Positions 24,441 to 35,196 of a stretch of 64,000 nt of DNA are shown here, piece by piece. Source of the stretch: Hoplostethus atlanticus (Eukaryota > Chordata > Actinopteri > Trachichthyiformes > Trachichthyidae). Below the pieces are notes generated by a model. It was given only the letters and a program-made list of their open reading frames with translations, searched no databases and had not been told where the DNA came from. How positions within the stretch are numbered: position 1 is the first letter of the stretch; each line of letters opens with the position of its first letter. A program made the position numbers and the translations under genes. Location: the NCBI GenBank assembly GCA_034670405.1, contig JAXDDX010000004.1:6919001-6983000 (forward strand), given 5' to 3'.

Positions 24441-24654
24441 ACTTGGCTGTGAGGGGGACAACATCATTTGTGGGGGACAAAATGTTTCCTGTTTCCTTGT
24501 TTTCATTTAGTGTTTCCCTCATATCATGGCAGGAATAGATCCCTTAATATTTAAAACAGGGTAAACCGAACATTTGAAGTACGTTTTGTTGAGATGTATA
24601 GCAACCAGATCCCCACTGGTGCTCTCTCGCTCTCTTTTTCGCTCTGTCCTTTCA

Positions 24655-24655
<1 letters not shown>

Positions 24656-24696
<41 letters not shown>
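24656..24696. repeat. (CA)n microsatellite
   Basis: About 20 uninterrupted CA units. Confidence 0.97.
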
Positions 24697-24698
<2 letters not shown>

Positions 24699-25078
24699 CC
24701 AGGCTGTGACAGATATAACGTCCGCATCAACATATCTTAGGCCTACTCTCAATGCAGTGCCTCTCAGGTGTCCTAGATTTGAGCTGGACTTGTTCCAGAT
24801 TCCAAGGGCCATGTACATATTGAGGAGTGCATCATAGCAGAGTGGTTGTAGAAAGACACAGATTGGTGGGTAGACTGTCTCTGCAAATGGAGGCTTTGAT
24901 GTGTGGATAACTCAAAGTATATTTTTAACAAGACAGGAAGATATTTTAAAATGATGCTTTCCACACCTTTCTTCTAACCTCCCTGCCTCTTTTTGTGTTT
25001 TCCTCTCTTATGTGTGTCTCTTTCAGTCTCTGTGAGGTGTGAGGAAATTTGTTCAGTGTATTTGTTTAGTGTGTTTTT

Positions 25079-25129
<51 letters not shown>
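25079..25129. repeat. (TG)n microsatellite
   Basis: About 25 uninterrupted TG units followed by a short GA run; the longest pure dinucleotide tract in the window. Confidence 0.97.
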
Positions 25130-25138
<9 letters not shown>

Positions 25139-25638
25139 AATACAGAAGAGAGTGAGACGTATTCCAACAGAAGAATAAGGAAGATGGGTTGTATTTAGCA
25201 GAAAAAGAGGACCATTCCTAGAGCGATGCAAATGTATAAATGAAAAACAAATGAATAAATAACAGATACTAAAAAGGATAGTCAGACCAGCTGACTGGAG
25301 CTGACACTCCATTTTCAGCATATGGTTCCCTTCACTATCCATATTACTTACTGCAAAAAAGTGATCTAATCTAATACTGAGTAATAATGACTTCTTTCCA
25401 ATGCAAATCAATCTGTTCCTTTCCCTATCAGCTTACACTAGAGCAGAGATTATCCTGCCCAGCCTCTGTGGTGAGTCCAGAGGTTTGCACCCAGTTTGCA
25501 CTTTACAGACCATTGTCACTGTACCATCGGTTAACTTCCTACCACTATCTCATGCATTAGCACAGGAGTCAGCATAACCAACATAATTATGTTCCTGCAG
25601 ATAGGAATTGTTTGGTATTATTTGTCTATGCTTGAATT

Positions 25639-25664
25639 TGTGTGTGTGTGTGTGTGTGTGTGTG
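25639..25664. repeat. (TG)n microsatellite
   Basis: About 13 uninterrupted TG units. Confidence 0.95.
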
Positions 25665-27985
25665 CATGCGTGGGTGGAGGGTGGTGCAGATGGTGCATGT
25701 ATGAGCGTGTGTGATTCTATGTGCGCATGCTTATGTGAACCACTCACCCACACAGACTGAGATAAACACCTACTCTGCATGCTCTTAGGCACCCTCTCAC
25801 AATTGAGATAAGATAAACCCTTAATGTTGCTATTTGATTTTCCCTTTCCTGAGATTGTACAGCAACATGCCTGCAAAGCCATTCATGAAATGTGTTTTGA
25901 TGCACAAAACAGAATGTAGAATGTATACCAGAATTCATATCCTTGGATTAATAACACCCATTTACCTTTGTATTTCCTGGTTTTAGTCTTTGTCAACCTT
26001 CTAATAAATGTATGGGTGGTGCTCTATCCCTAACATGCAATTCAGTGAGTTGCCATTATTCTGTATTGCCATGTTGCTATGGCAATGAACGTTATCATTA
26101 CGATGATTATAGGCACTGACTCCTTCTTCCTACTGACTATTTTTGATCGTAGGCACTTTAATGTTGATGCTCTACTTTGACAGATAGAAGTTATGAAATC
26201 ATGTTGATCGTTCAGACATTCTTACTAATTTACAGTGGGGTCCAAATGTCTGATGGGACAAAAAACAGGGGTATTTTGATGATATTTCTCCCTACATTGT
26301 GATTGGTCAGTTAGGGTCACTTGGTTGGTATAAAAGTTGTAGACAGCCCTGAGAGAGGTGCTGCTCCTCCATCTCTGCCACATCTGCACTTCTGTTATTG
26401 ACACGTCATCAGTTAGCTTGCTACAATAGTTGTTAGTTAGCCTCTGGAGTTTTTAGCTAGGCCAGGACAGCTTTTTCATTGGTTATTTTATAAAGTTTGC
26501 ACTTTTTAATTTACATTTGTAGTTTTGGGAATGGGGTTGTTCGATTTTAGAATATTGCCTTCGTTCTATTGTTCTATTTGTTCTTGTGCTTTCACATCTG
26601 GCACGTGCCAAATTAGCTATCCCTTTCACGTAGGCTTGCTTGGAATCTAATAATAAAAAAACAACCTTCAGCCATATATGGTTTTTGATCTGCCTACCAC
26701 AAAATGAAAGTGTTGATATTGGTAGTGGTAGCGCAGCCCACCCTTAGAACCAGGCCAGCATAAAGATATCATATCTTTGTCTATGTTCCCTCCTTTTGTG
26801 GGTAGAGGAACTACTCACAAAGTATTGAAAACCTTTATTGGAACTGAAGTGAGTGGACTGCGATGCAATGGGGAGGATTGTGCCGGGTTATGCTTTGGTA
26901 ATTCTAGGCACTAATCAGACCAGATGAAGTAATATTTTTTTTGTGCATATTTTAACCTGCTTGGTGTACCAGATGGTTTGGATTTGATCATTTTCTTTGA
27001 GATTAATCCCAGAAAAAGGAATTTGTCCGTTTCACTTGCTCCGCAGGTCAGAGGTCAGGGTCAGCTACAGAACATCACCCCTGGAGCTGGTGGGGATTCA
27101 GTGTCTTGTTTAAGGAAGCTCCAGCAGAGCGGATGCACATCTGGTCTTACCTTGATTGGAATAGAGAAGAATAAATCAAGTCCTGCGGTCTGGAATGGAA
27201 TACCAAGGATGTAATTTCATGAGTCTGGGTTGGAATGGAAGATGCTGAGCTCAATTGAGTTTTGCTGGGGTGGGTATGGTTTACAGGACTAGGCGACGCT
27301 TGGCTGGTCTTTCCTCGGCTCAGAATGGCTGTTGGATTGAGCCATGCTGGTATTCCATTTTCAATTTCAAAGGCGGACGTAGAAGCTAATGTATTTCACA
27401 CAGACAAACAGTATACAGCAGACAAGGCCTGTTCTTGATTGCAAAATGTTTTCCTCACATCCATTCATTAAGGATCTCATTATCTCATTGTAAACCAGAG
27501 CCTATGAGATAAGACTTATCCTTGACTTGATTGATCTGTAAACAGATAAGCCATTCAGCCATCCATCAAAGACACATACATTACGTCTATGGGAAATGAG
27601 ATGCACCAAAACCATATGCAACAGGCATCATTGAATGAGGACTGAGATGCTGTGCACCACAACCTTATTTAGCTCACCATGTGTACCCTTTAATACTTCA
27701 AAATTGTATTCCATTATAGTTACTAGTTACCTCATCAACATTGTAATCAGTTACGTAATCCAAACTAATGGATTCTGATTACTTTGCCATATATAAGGTA
27801 TAAAGGTACCATAAAACTTTGAGTTATGGTTGGGGCCAAAAGTGAACCAGGCCTTTATTAGAGACAGCCTATTATTTCTTTTGGCAGGCCCACAGTACCT
27901 GGTATGCCTAAAGGTGGTAGAATTGTGCTGCTCAAATTAGGCCTATAGCCTAAAAATATTACTAGTATAGGCAACTGATGTCAGG

Positions 27986-28008
27986 TACTACTACTACTAC
28001 TACTACTA
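27986..28008. repeat. (ACT)n microsatellite
   Basis: Seven or so consecutive ACT triplets. Confidence 0.9.
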
Positions 28009-28344
28009 AGTACTTGTATCCATGCAAACCAGCCTTTATACACATACACACACTCCCTCGCTATTGTGAGAAGCCTGGTCTTTATTGGATGTTTTACACT
28101 ACAGATAAGAATAGGTGAAAAATTACAATGTTCAGGAAATTAATTTCAGGTTTGCATACAAACAGAAATTTTCTTCTGGTACCATATTTAATAAAGATGT
28201 AGAATGCCTGACACTATTTAAATGGCCTCCTGATTTCCTTGCTTTCACTTTAAAAGTAATCCTCTAATTATTGACAAATATCTGTTATCAGAATACATAA
28301 TTTTTTAAGATAACGTAATGGAATACAGTTAAATTTGTCTGTAT

Positions 28345-29085
28345 TTAGATTCAAGATTCAAGATTCAAGAAGTGTATTTGTCACATACACACACAAGGTG
28401 TGCAGTGAAATGTAAAGTGGCAATGCTCAGCAGAAATGTGCAAAGGGCAAAATAACAGGTTCACACTATTTACAATAAAAAAACCAACACAATATTTACA
28501 ATGTCACAGTAAGAGCTCTATATAAAAAACACAATATTTACAATAAGAGCACAAAATATAGTAAAAAAGGGAAATTGTATGTATGTAATATAATATAAAT
28601 TATAAATTATGTGTAGTCTTTACCTAAGTGTGTGTGTGCATAAGAGGGGCAGTGTGTGTGTCTTGGTGGGGGCCCTGGTGAGGTCAGAGTTCACAGTCCT
28701 GATGGCCTGAGGAAAGAAACTCCGTCTCAGTCTCTCTGTTTTGGCAGCGTGACTACGGAGGCGCTTGCCTGACCGCAGCAGCTGAAACAGTCCGTTGTTG
28801 GGGTGGTGAGGATCCTTCATGATCCTGCAGGCTCTGGTTCTGCACCTCCTGGTGTATAAGTCCTGCAGGGTGGGGAGTGTAGTTCCAATAGTGCGTTCAG
28901 CTGAACGCACTACTCTCTGCAGAGCCTTCCTGTCCTGAGCGGAGCTGCTGCCAAACCGAGGCAGTGATGCTTCCTGTCAGGATGCTCTCTACAGCTCCAG
29001 AGTAGAAGGACTGAAGGATCCTCCGGGAGACTTTAAATTTCCTCAGTTGCCTGAGGTGGTAAAAGGCGCTGCCTTGCCTTTCTGG
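28345..29085 (-). pseudogene. 5'-truncated LINE (L2/CR1-like), C-terminal ORF2 part and 3' end
   Basis: On the minus strand, two overlapping frames encode a run like AFYHLRQLRKFKVSRRILQS..FYSGAVESILTGSITAS, then, after a frameshift near 28905, RTIGTTLPTLQDLYTRRCRT through RLRSHAAKTERLRRSFFPQA. This is the C-terminal region of L2/CR1/Rex-type LINE reverse transcriptases, where S(V/I)LT.SI and a RLR.SF.P.A block are typical. The element ends at about 28345 with three tandem TTGAATC units, the expected LINE tail. The copy is fairly young-looking, with few stops, but lacks endonuclease and polymerase domains. Confidence 0.85.
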
Positions 29086-29471
29086 GAAACACTGTATTCT
29101 GTCACTACCCAACCCTGGTCACACAGAGCTGTAAATACACCATGCACGTAACTGCTCTTCAGTGTTTCCTTTCAACAGAGGACTTGAATCTGAGCTAGAG
29201 GCGCAACCTTCTTTCACCTTTAAATGCCAAGCACAATGGGTGCAAGGAATTTCACCTGATTAACACAGTAACACAGTACAGGATTGACACACAAGGTGCA
29301 GGACAAAACATAACAGGCCCTCATGTGCAGACATATAGTTTGACAGTAGACTAAACATAACAGCAAACATACATTCAGAGCCAAAGAACTCTTCTATGGA
29401 GCAGTATTGGCTTCCCCAATTAACAAGGTTGATAGATAGCTTGTCATTATATATCTGCAGTTTAGCAGGGT

Positions 29472-29472
29472 T

Positions 29473-29521
<49 letters not shown>
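29472..29521. repeat. (TG)n microsatellite
   Basis: About 24 uninterrupted TG units. Confidence 0.97.
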
Positions 29522-29525
<4 letters not shown>

Positions 29526-29614
29526 AGGGGGTTGCCTGGGTGGACTGGGTCAGTAATAATCTTCTTTGAAATGGACATGTGCAGGCGTTAGCCGACTGCC
29601 CCCTCAATCATTCG

Positions 29615-29720
29615 AATTTCATGCTGCAGTCTTTCCTTGGAGCGGGATGAGGCAGTCATACCAGTGATGGATGATGTGAGGCTGCTTTAAATGATGGGTG
29701 TGTAGAATTGGACCAGGAAT
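29615..29720 (-). pseudogene. Second LINE C-terminal fragment
   Basis: The minus strand gives LVQFYTPII then a stop, then SSLTSSITGMTASSRSKERL. This is the same conserved block (FY...I.S.LTSSIT) found in the LINE at 28345-29085, so it comes from a separate, more decayed insertion. Only about 35 codons are recognisable. Confidence 0.65.
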
Positions 29721-30597
29721 TGTCTACTTGTCCAAATTGAATTGTTGGATCTTGTAGAATTGGACTACGTGCCACCAAAGCTGGCTACCCACTGAAAAGA
29801 TACACAAAGATGCACACAGGCATGGATGCACGCACACATCAACACTTGCTCATTGTGTGGCAGGAAGGGAAGGAGGGTTAGATTGTTAAATGTTGAATGT
29901 TGTTAATGTTCTGCTCAGTGCCACCATAACATTTGAATTACAGGAGTTATATGGGGCTTGAGCGATACAAAAATATATACACTGATTTTTAACATCTCAC
30001 CATAAAACCACATCATTCCCAACTAGACAGCAGCTTTTTGTTAAAATTGTTGCTAAGGGAACTGGTTGTCATGGAGTCAAAACAAAAACAGGCACAATGA
30101 TTTGACTCTGTGGCTTTAGCCAATTCAGGGTCATAGGTCACATAATCTAACATAACCTCGAAGGCAGGATATCAACAAAACTCCAGGCTGCAGCCTCCAT
30201 TCTCTAGAACTGAAAACGGAAGACCCAGATTCATAAAATATTAATTTAGGTTGTACTTGGACTTTGAAAAAAAAAATAAACAACCTAACTTTTATTGGAT
30301 TATTATTTACATGTTTGGAAAAAAATGCATCTTTGTGAAAATTTTCCAAGGTTGTAAATGTCGCCCAGTTTGTAGCCCAGATAGGCTACAGCTAACATTT
30401 AAAAATTGCACATCCGACAGAACAGTTGCAGCACTTGACAGACTGAAATCAATGGCTTCTGATCACCATTCATTCCAACATTTGGCAGAATAAATTCCTA
30501 TAATAATCAACTAATCCAATATCAGGTGTTCTGAAAACTTCACAGACTACAATTTAAACTGAGAACAATTCCATCCCCTACATGACCATATGATCTG

Positions 30598-30665
30598 GGC
30601 AACAGAGTGTAGTGGTAATGCCACATGGGAGACCGGGGTTCAAATCATGTTGCCTCAGAAAAACG
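30598..30665 (+). repeat. tRNA-like SINE head fragment
   Basis: An A-box-like 'agtgtagtggtaatgcca' is followed after a short gap by 'gagaccggggttcaaatcat', a B-box (GGTTCAAATC). No acceptor stem pairs, so this is a SINE remnant and not a tRNA gene. Confidence 0.5.
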
Positions 30666-31369
30666 TTTCTGCTTTGTTTTAAATAGGATTTGGTAGTTCA
30701 TTTACAATTCATACAGGTTAAGATAGAGCATCTTACGTACTTATTTGATTACTCATCTATGGACCGGACACACTCATACTTTAGGTTACCTTAAGTTACC
30801 AATATTGTAATTTGTTTGTAATTTGTTGTAATTTGATTTATAGGTATATTTCACTCACACAATATGATTGAAAGTATTTTCAGGCCAGGAATTTCATTAC
30901 AGCTTTAGTACAAATCAGGAGAGACTAGTTTTGTAAGCTGAAAACGAGCTTTAATGGGTAATGAATAGGAAATCAGGTGAACATTGGCAGTGGCTCCAGT
31001 TGAAATGGAATGATTATGGGTTAGAGGAGAAACCCGGGAATCTGAGGAGCGGGAAACTCCCCCCTGTAGATTGCTCTTCCATTGGCAGAATGGATTTACT
31101 GACGAGCAACTGGAGCCTGGCAATGGCGGTGGGGAGGTGGTGGGGTGCAGCAGCGATGCAGCCTGAAATGACAGAGATACGGATGGGGCAGGTTTCCATT
31201 CATGCTGATTGAATAACTGATTCGAGGCCGATGCTGTGAAAATACCTGCAGTTGTAAATATAGTAGTAAGTAAATATGAGGTAGTCTTCCTGATTGAACT
31301 TACGCTAAGCTTAATTTATACATTCTTAAACAAACCTGCGCCTGACCAGTTCAGTCACTAGTCACTAGC

Positions 31370-31370
31370 A

Positions 31371-31401
<31 letters not shown>

Positions 31402-31416
31402 TGTGTGTGTGTGTGT
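31370..31416. repeat. TG-rich microsatellite
   Basis: TG units with a single TATG interruption. Confidence 0.95.
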
Positions 31417-33539
31417 CCGCGCCACTGCCAGGCTGGTGCACAGAGAAAAAGAGGGCCTACCAGTCAGCAAATCAGCTTGGTCACCTTATAAAATTATCAC
31501 TTCCTGACACGTCCAACCTGCCTACACACTTACCAGACCACCGGGATTCTTCCTAGTTCTCTCCATTAGCCACACCATGTAAGCCTTTTGACCACAGCAC
31601 ATAGCCATTCTGTGCCCTCTGGCCCCTTAAATCCCCCTTCACTCAACCGCTAATATTGGTTCTTGCTGTCGGTTAGGACCCAAAGTCTATCTCTTTCAAC
31701 TAAATAAATGACCGTGGAATCTCATCTCTGAATCAAGTCATGCTTTGCCTTTGCTATCGTCAGATGGGGCTTCATTCAATATAGCAAAGTAGTTGAGGAG
31801 AGCAGAGAGCTACTGCCTCCCCCAAATGTTCTATATGATGAGATGTCTACACATGCCCATCTGTCGAACTCTCTCTCTTTTCATATATCTTGGGGGAAAA
31901 TGGCTGCTTCTATAGTACTTGAGTGAACAGTTTTTCTCTTCTCTCGGAAAATACACAGAGAGCAAACGCATGAAGCTGGATTGAAAATATATTGAGTGTA
32001 CATCATTGGTGCATTGCCTCTAGTTTTCTGATTCTCAAACTCATTTAAGTCAGCAAATAAAAACTTGTCTCTTTTTCCTGTATGCCCTGCCCCCCGCCCA
32101 CCCCCAACTGCTAACTTTTTTCTTCTCTGACTCTGCGAGAGCATCTCCATGCAGAGTGAAGCAGTCATTCAACATAAATAATAGACAAGGCTCCAAGCCG
32201 AGTTGAGATATATTCCTGCTCACCTGGGCATCTGCAAATAAATGCATTAAACAGACGAGGCTGTTTACATCCATCTTTCAATGTGCCTGTTTATTGTCAC
32301 AGCCGAAGCACAATATTTACCCACAAGAGCCCAGCTGTCAATCAACTCTTCTGTTAAGAGAGGTGATTTGCAGGGACAATCGTGCACTCAGAAACCTTTG
32401 CACTCATAATGTGCCAGCAGAAGGATGTGCAAGCGTGAAAAGACAAATGTTTTTGTAGCATAACTGTGTTTCCTCTAATTTAACAAACTGTTAGGGACCA
32501 AATCCCTTTGTTCCTAAATATTTCCACAGCACTTCAAAGCTTGTTGATGTGTTAAAAGATGAAATAGTAATTAGAACTCTGTTCCATTAATCTTGTACAA
32601 CTGTCTCGCTAATCCAAGCCTGGTTTGATGTTGCGAAATCCTTCCCCTATGCACACTTATAACTATTTTCTGAACAAGAGATGATACAGTTCAGTTAACC
32701 ACTTGTCACCATGTTCATTTAGTCATACCCATACTCATATCTAGTCATTGTTAGCTGCATTTGCTCTGCTCATTGTGCTACAATGACAAACTGTTACAGC
32801 AGTCATCATTTCCCATTTTATCTGCTATTAAACATGACATTGTCATTGCTTATCTCAACTGCTGTATGCTATTTTCATTGCCTCAGTTTTATAAATGGCA
32901 TACTGTAAACTTGGTAAACTTGAAACCACCACTACCAACCAAACCTAAGATTAACCATTTTTTCAAACCAAACATGACTGGAGTGACAGTTTGCCTGAGA
33001 GACCGTGGTTAAATGTCTTCAGCATCTTGTCAGTTCTAATTGGACGCTGGAGTGGACAGGACAGAACGAAACCTTTCAGCCGGTGCGCCTGTCATTTCAC
33101 TGTCTTCACTGTCCTCATTCTTTTTTTTTCTAATAGAAAAACAGGCCATTTCAGCCGGCAGTCTTGTGATCATTTACTATACCTGGGGGCAGCATGGTCA
33201 GTGTTATTCTTGGTACTACTGTGCTCCAATTTCAGAGCAATATTAACAAAAATGGCCAGCAATGACAGTGTCATCCAAGAACAAAAACATATCTGGTCTT
33301 TACAGGGGTCTTTACAACACCTACTCAGTCAAACAAAGTTGCTTTGTGAAATTTGCTTGCATTCGTTTGACTGTGTTATTGGAAGTGCGAACCTCTGCCA
33401 ATTCTAAACAATTCCCCAGCTCGCTGTTATACCCAAATCCATCATTCAGATCAATTAAAATTTAAGATAGATGTAATCTCTTTACTCTGCAACATTACAC
33501 TTAGGATTTGGAATCAAGTCTCTATCTCTGTTAGTTTCA

Positions 33540-33735
33540 TAATTTGGTCTTAAAAGCGATAATTGTCTAATGGTGGAAATCCCAAATCTAATCAATTGTT
33601 CTGTGCCCCAAGGGGTATCTGTCTGCCAGAATTCATGGAAATCCATTGATATATTTTTTAGATATCCTGCTGACAGACAAATAAATTAACTAACTAACAT
33701 TGTTATTACCTCCCTTTGCGGAGGTAATAACAATG
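33540..33735 (+). mobile_element. RTE-type LINE/SINE 3' end with terminal hairpin
   Basis: The words 'attcatggaaatccattgat' and 'gatatcctgctgacagacaa' followed by ATAAAT/AACTAAC tandem bases match the 3' end of fish RTE-type retroposons, which say 'tcatgaaaatccgtt...tcctgctgacagacaaac'. The end carries a perfect 16 bp inverted repeat, arms 33698-33713 and 33720-33735, with loop CTTTGC. Confidence 0.55.
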
Positions 33736-33942
33736 ACTGAAACGAAGTGGCACCAGGTAAACCTCTGTACACTTTCCTCCCCAGTTTCAGTATCAGTTGT
33801 ACTGTAAATATGGTAAATGAACATGATGGATTGAGGTGTGTAGGTGTTAAGTCTATGTTTCATGTGATAATGCTCCATTTGCAGGTTGAGTTTACAGATT
33901 GTTTATCCCTATTTGTGTGCCTCTTATGTGTGGGCCATATTA

Positions 33943-34050
33943 CATTACATTACAGTCATTTAGCAGACACTTTTATCCAAAGCGACTTACAATAAGTGCA
34001 TTCAACGTAGGTAGGCAAGAGAACTACTAGTCACCAGAAATCGTAAATGT
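33943..34050 (-). repeat. Fish SINE-type tail, reverse orientation
   Basis: ATTACATTACAGTCATTTAG then 'cagacacttttatccaaagcgacttac' (split here for length) is the reverse complement of the same retroposon tail seen at 6466-6520, here with the GTCTGCTAAATGAC core intact. The neighbouring 'aagtgcattcaacgtaggta' is the usual adjoining part of this family. It lies about 120 bp before the htr1d splice acceptor. Confidence 0.75.
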
Positions 34051-34173
34051 ATCACGTAGGTTTCTATGTATGTGTGTGTGTGGTGGTGGTAAAGTGTGTT
34101 ATATTATTTGAACATAGCTAACTCAAACTTTGTTTTCTTTTTCTGTTTTTTCTCTCCCATGTGTCTCACCTAG

Positions 34174-35196
34174 GATGAAAATGCTGCAGAAGAAGCTGGA
34201 TGAAAGTTTGACTTACTGGACTAAACCTTGGAAGCTTTCCAAGCTCTGTGGCCATCACAGCTGAATGTTTATCTGACAAACAAAGCTTTGAGAGAAGAAA
34301 AAAAGACAACGCATACTAAGAATGAAACAAAATTCTACTAAATATTTACTCACATGGGCTGCTCACATGAGATCACTGGGCACCTGAGCACAGCTTTGCT
34401 GATCATTGCATTTCAGTGAAAGTTCTGCACAACTGCCAAACACAAAGATGGGTATTGAAGAGTTATCTGTGCGCAGACTATCTTCTGCTGATGTAGATCA
34501 TGTCATTGTAACATTCTAGCTTTCCCTTATCATCAAAGACTTTGGGATCACCTAAGTTTCAGCAACAATCTCAATTTAGAAGGCCTCATGTTGGCTTCAA
34601 ATTAGATGGGAAAGAGGCGACAACGAAACCGGTGTATCTGTTGACATCATCTTCCTACATGGATTGCAGCTCCCTGCTTAGGGTTATTGAAAAGGCGGAG
34701 CCCATTAAAGCATTTGATAGATAGGAAGCCTCGGCTGAAGGTGTTGTTGCTGGCTGACTGCTGGTTGGAGATGAGATAAGAGCATTGGGAAGAGAGAAAA
34801 GCAGTGCTCGTCTGAGAAGAGCTGCATTCAAATTAGGATTCAGCACTCCTTCAGCTAGACCACTGAATCAATATTAGTGAACAGAAAAGGACAAATGAGT
34901 CAGCTTCAATTACAGCACCATTAGTTGTGCACTGAAATGGTGAACTTAGGTGTTTGCTAAAGGTTGATATGAAATCACATTGCAATGCAGGGGATTGGAA
35001 ATGAAGGAACACATTGAAAAGGGGATACAAAGGGACTTTGTGCATTTTCCAGAACCTTGTCAAAAACAGTGGTGTCACCCATGAATACAGTCCTTCTCAA
35101 TGCCATGCCTGGACCGATCCATGTACAGTTTCAGATGGTGGTGATGAGGCTTGTCTAAACCTTCTACAACGGAGGGCTGACGAGGGCATAGGCGAG
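34174..35196 (+). other. htr1d: htr1d 5' UTR within the coding exon
   Basis: The tract 'ttctgttttttctctcccat' followed by GTGTCTCACCTAG gives a convincing acceptor at 34173/34174. From there about 1 kb of sequence precedes the start codon. It contains many upstream ATGs, including a 29-codon upstream frame right at the exon start. It shows no coding-like conservation pattern that I can judge by eye. The exon start is inferred; a promoter inside the interval is the alternative. Confidence 0.5.
34175..34264 (+). CDS. Upstream open reading frame in htr1d 5' UTR (29 aa)
   Basis: ATG at 34175 opens a 29-residue frame ending with TGA at 34262-34264; the peptide begins MKMLQKKLDESLTYW. If the exon starts at 34174, this ATG is nearly the first base of the exon, so the frame could equally be the end of a coding frame carried over from an upstream exon. 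A role in translational control of the receptor is possible but not shown by the sequence. Confidence 0.25.
   Translation: MKMLQKKLDESLTYWTKPWKLSKLCGHHS

Larger units (their letters stand above)
15421..34173 (+). other. htr1d: Probable htr1d 5' UTR intron (18.75 kb)
   Basis: The interval begins GTAAGT and ends with a long T/C tract and CTCACCTAG, as an intron should. Within it are many CT and CA/TG microsatellites, an L2-like LINE with a nested MITE (22.1-23.7 kb), a second LINE on the minus strand (28.3-29.1 kb) and a third fragment (29.6-29.7 kb). There are also a tRNA-like SINE piece, a probable RTE-type end and a SINE tail. No exon-like frame with splice context was found between them. 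Confidence 0.4.

Noticed and set aside
24974-25411. 145-residue minus-strand frame
   Set aside because: Much of it translates a (TG)n microsatellite into Thr-His repeats; not a gene.
26234-26285. Tc1/mariner end ('acagtggggtccaaatgtct')
   Set aside because: Resembles a known fish transposon terminus, but no partner end was found nearby, so not listed as an element.
30598-30665. tRNA gene on the plus strand
   Set aside because: A and B box resemblance only; acceptor stem does not pair.
35014-35196. 61-residue N-terminal extension of the receptor frame
   Set aside because: The frame is open but position 35014 is TTG, not ATG; the first in-frame ATG is 35197 with a strong context and the family's usual N-terminus.
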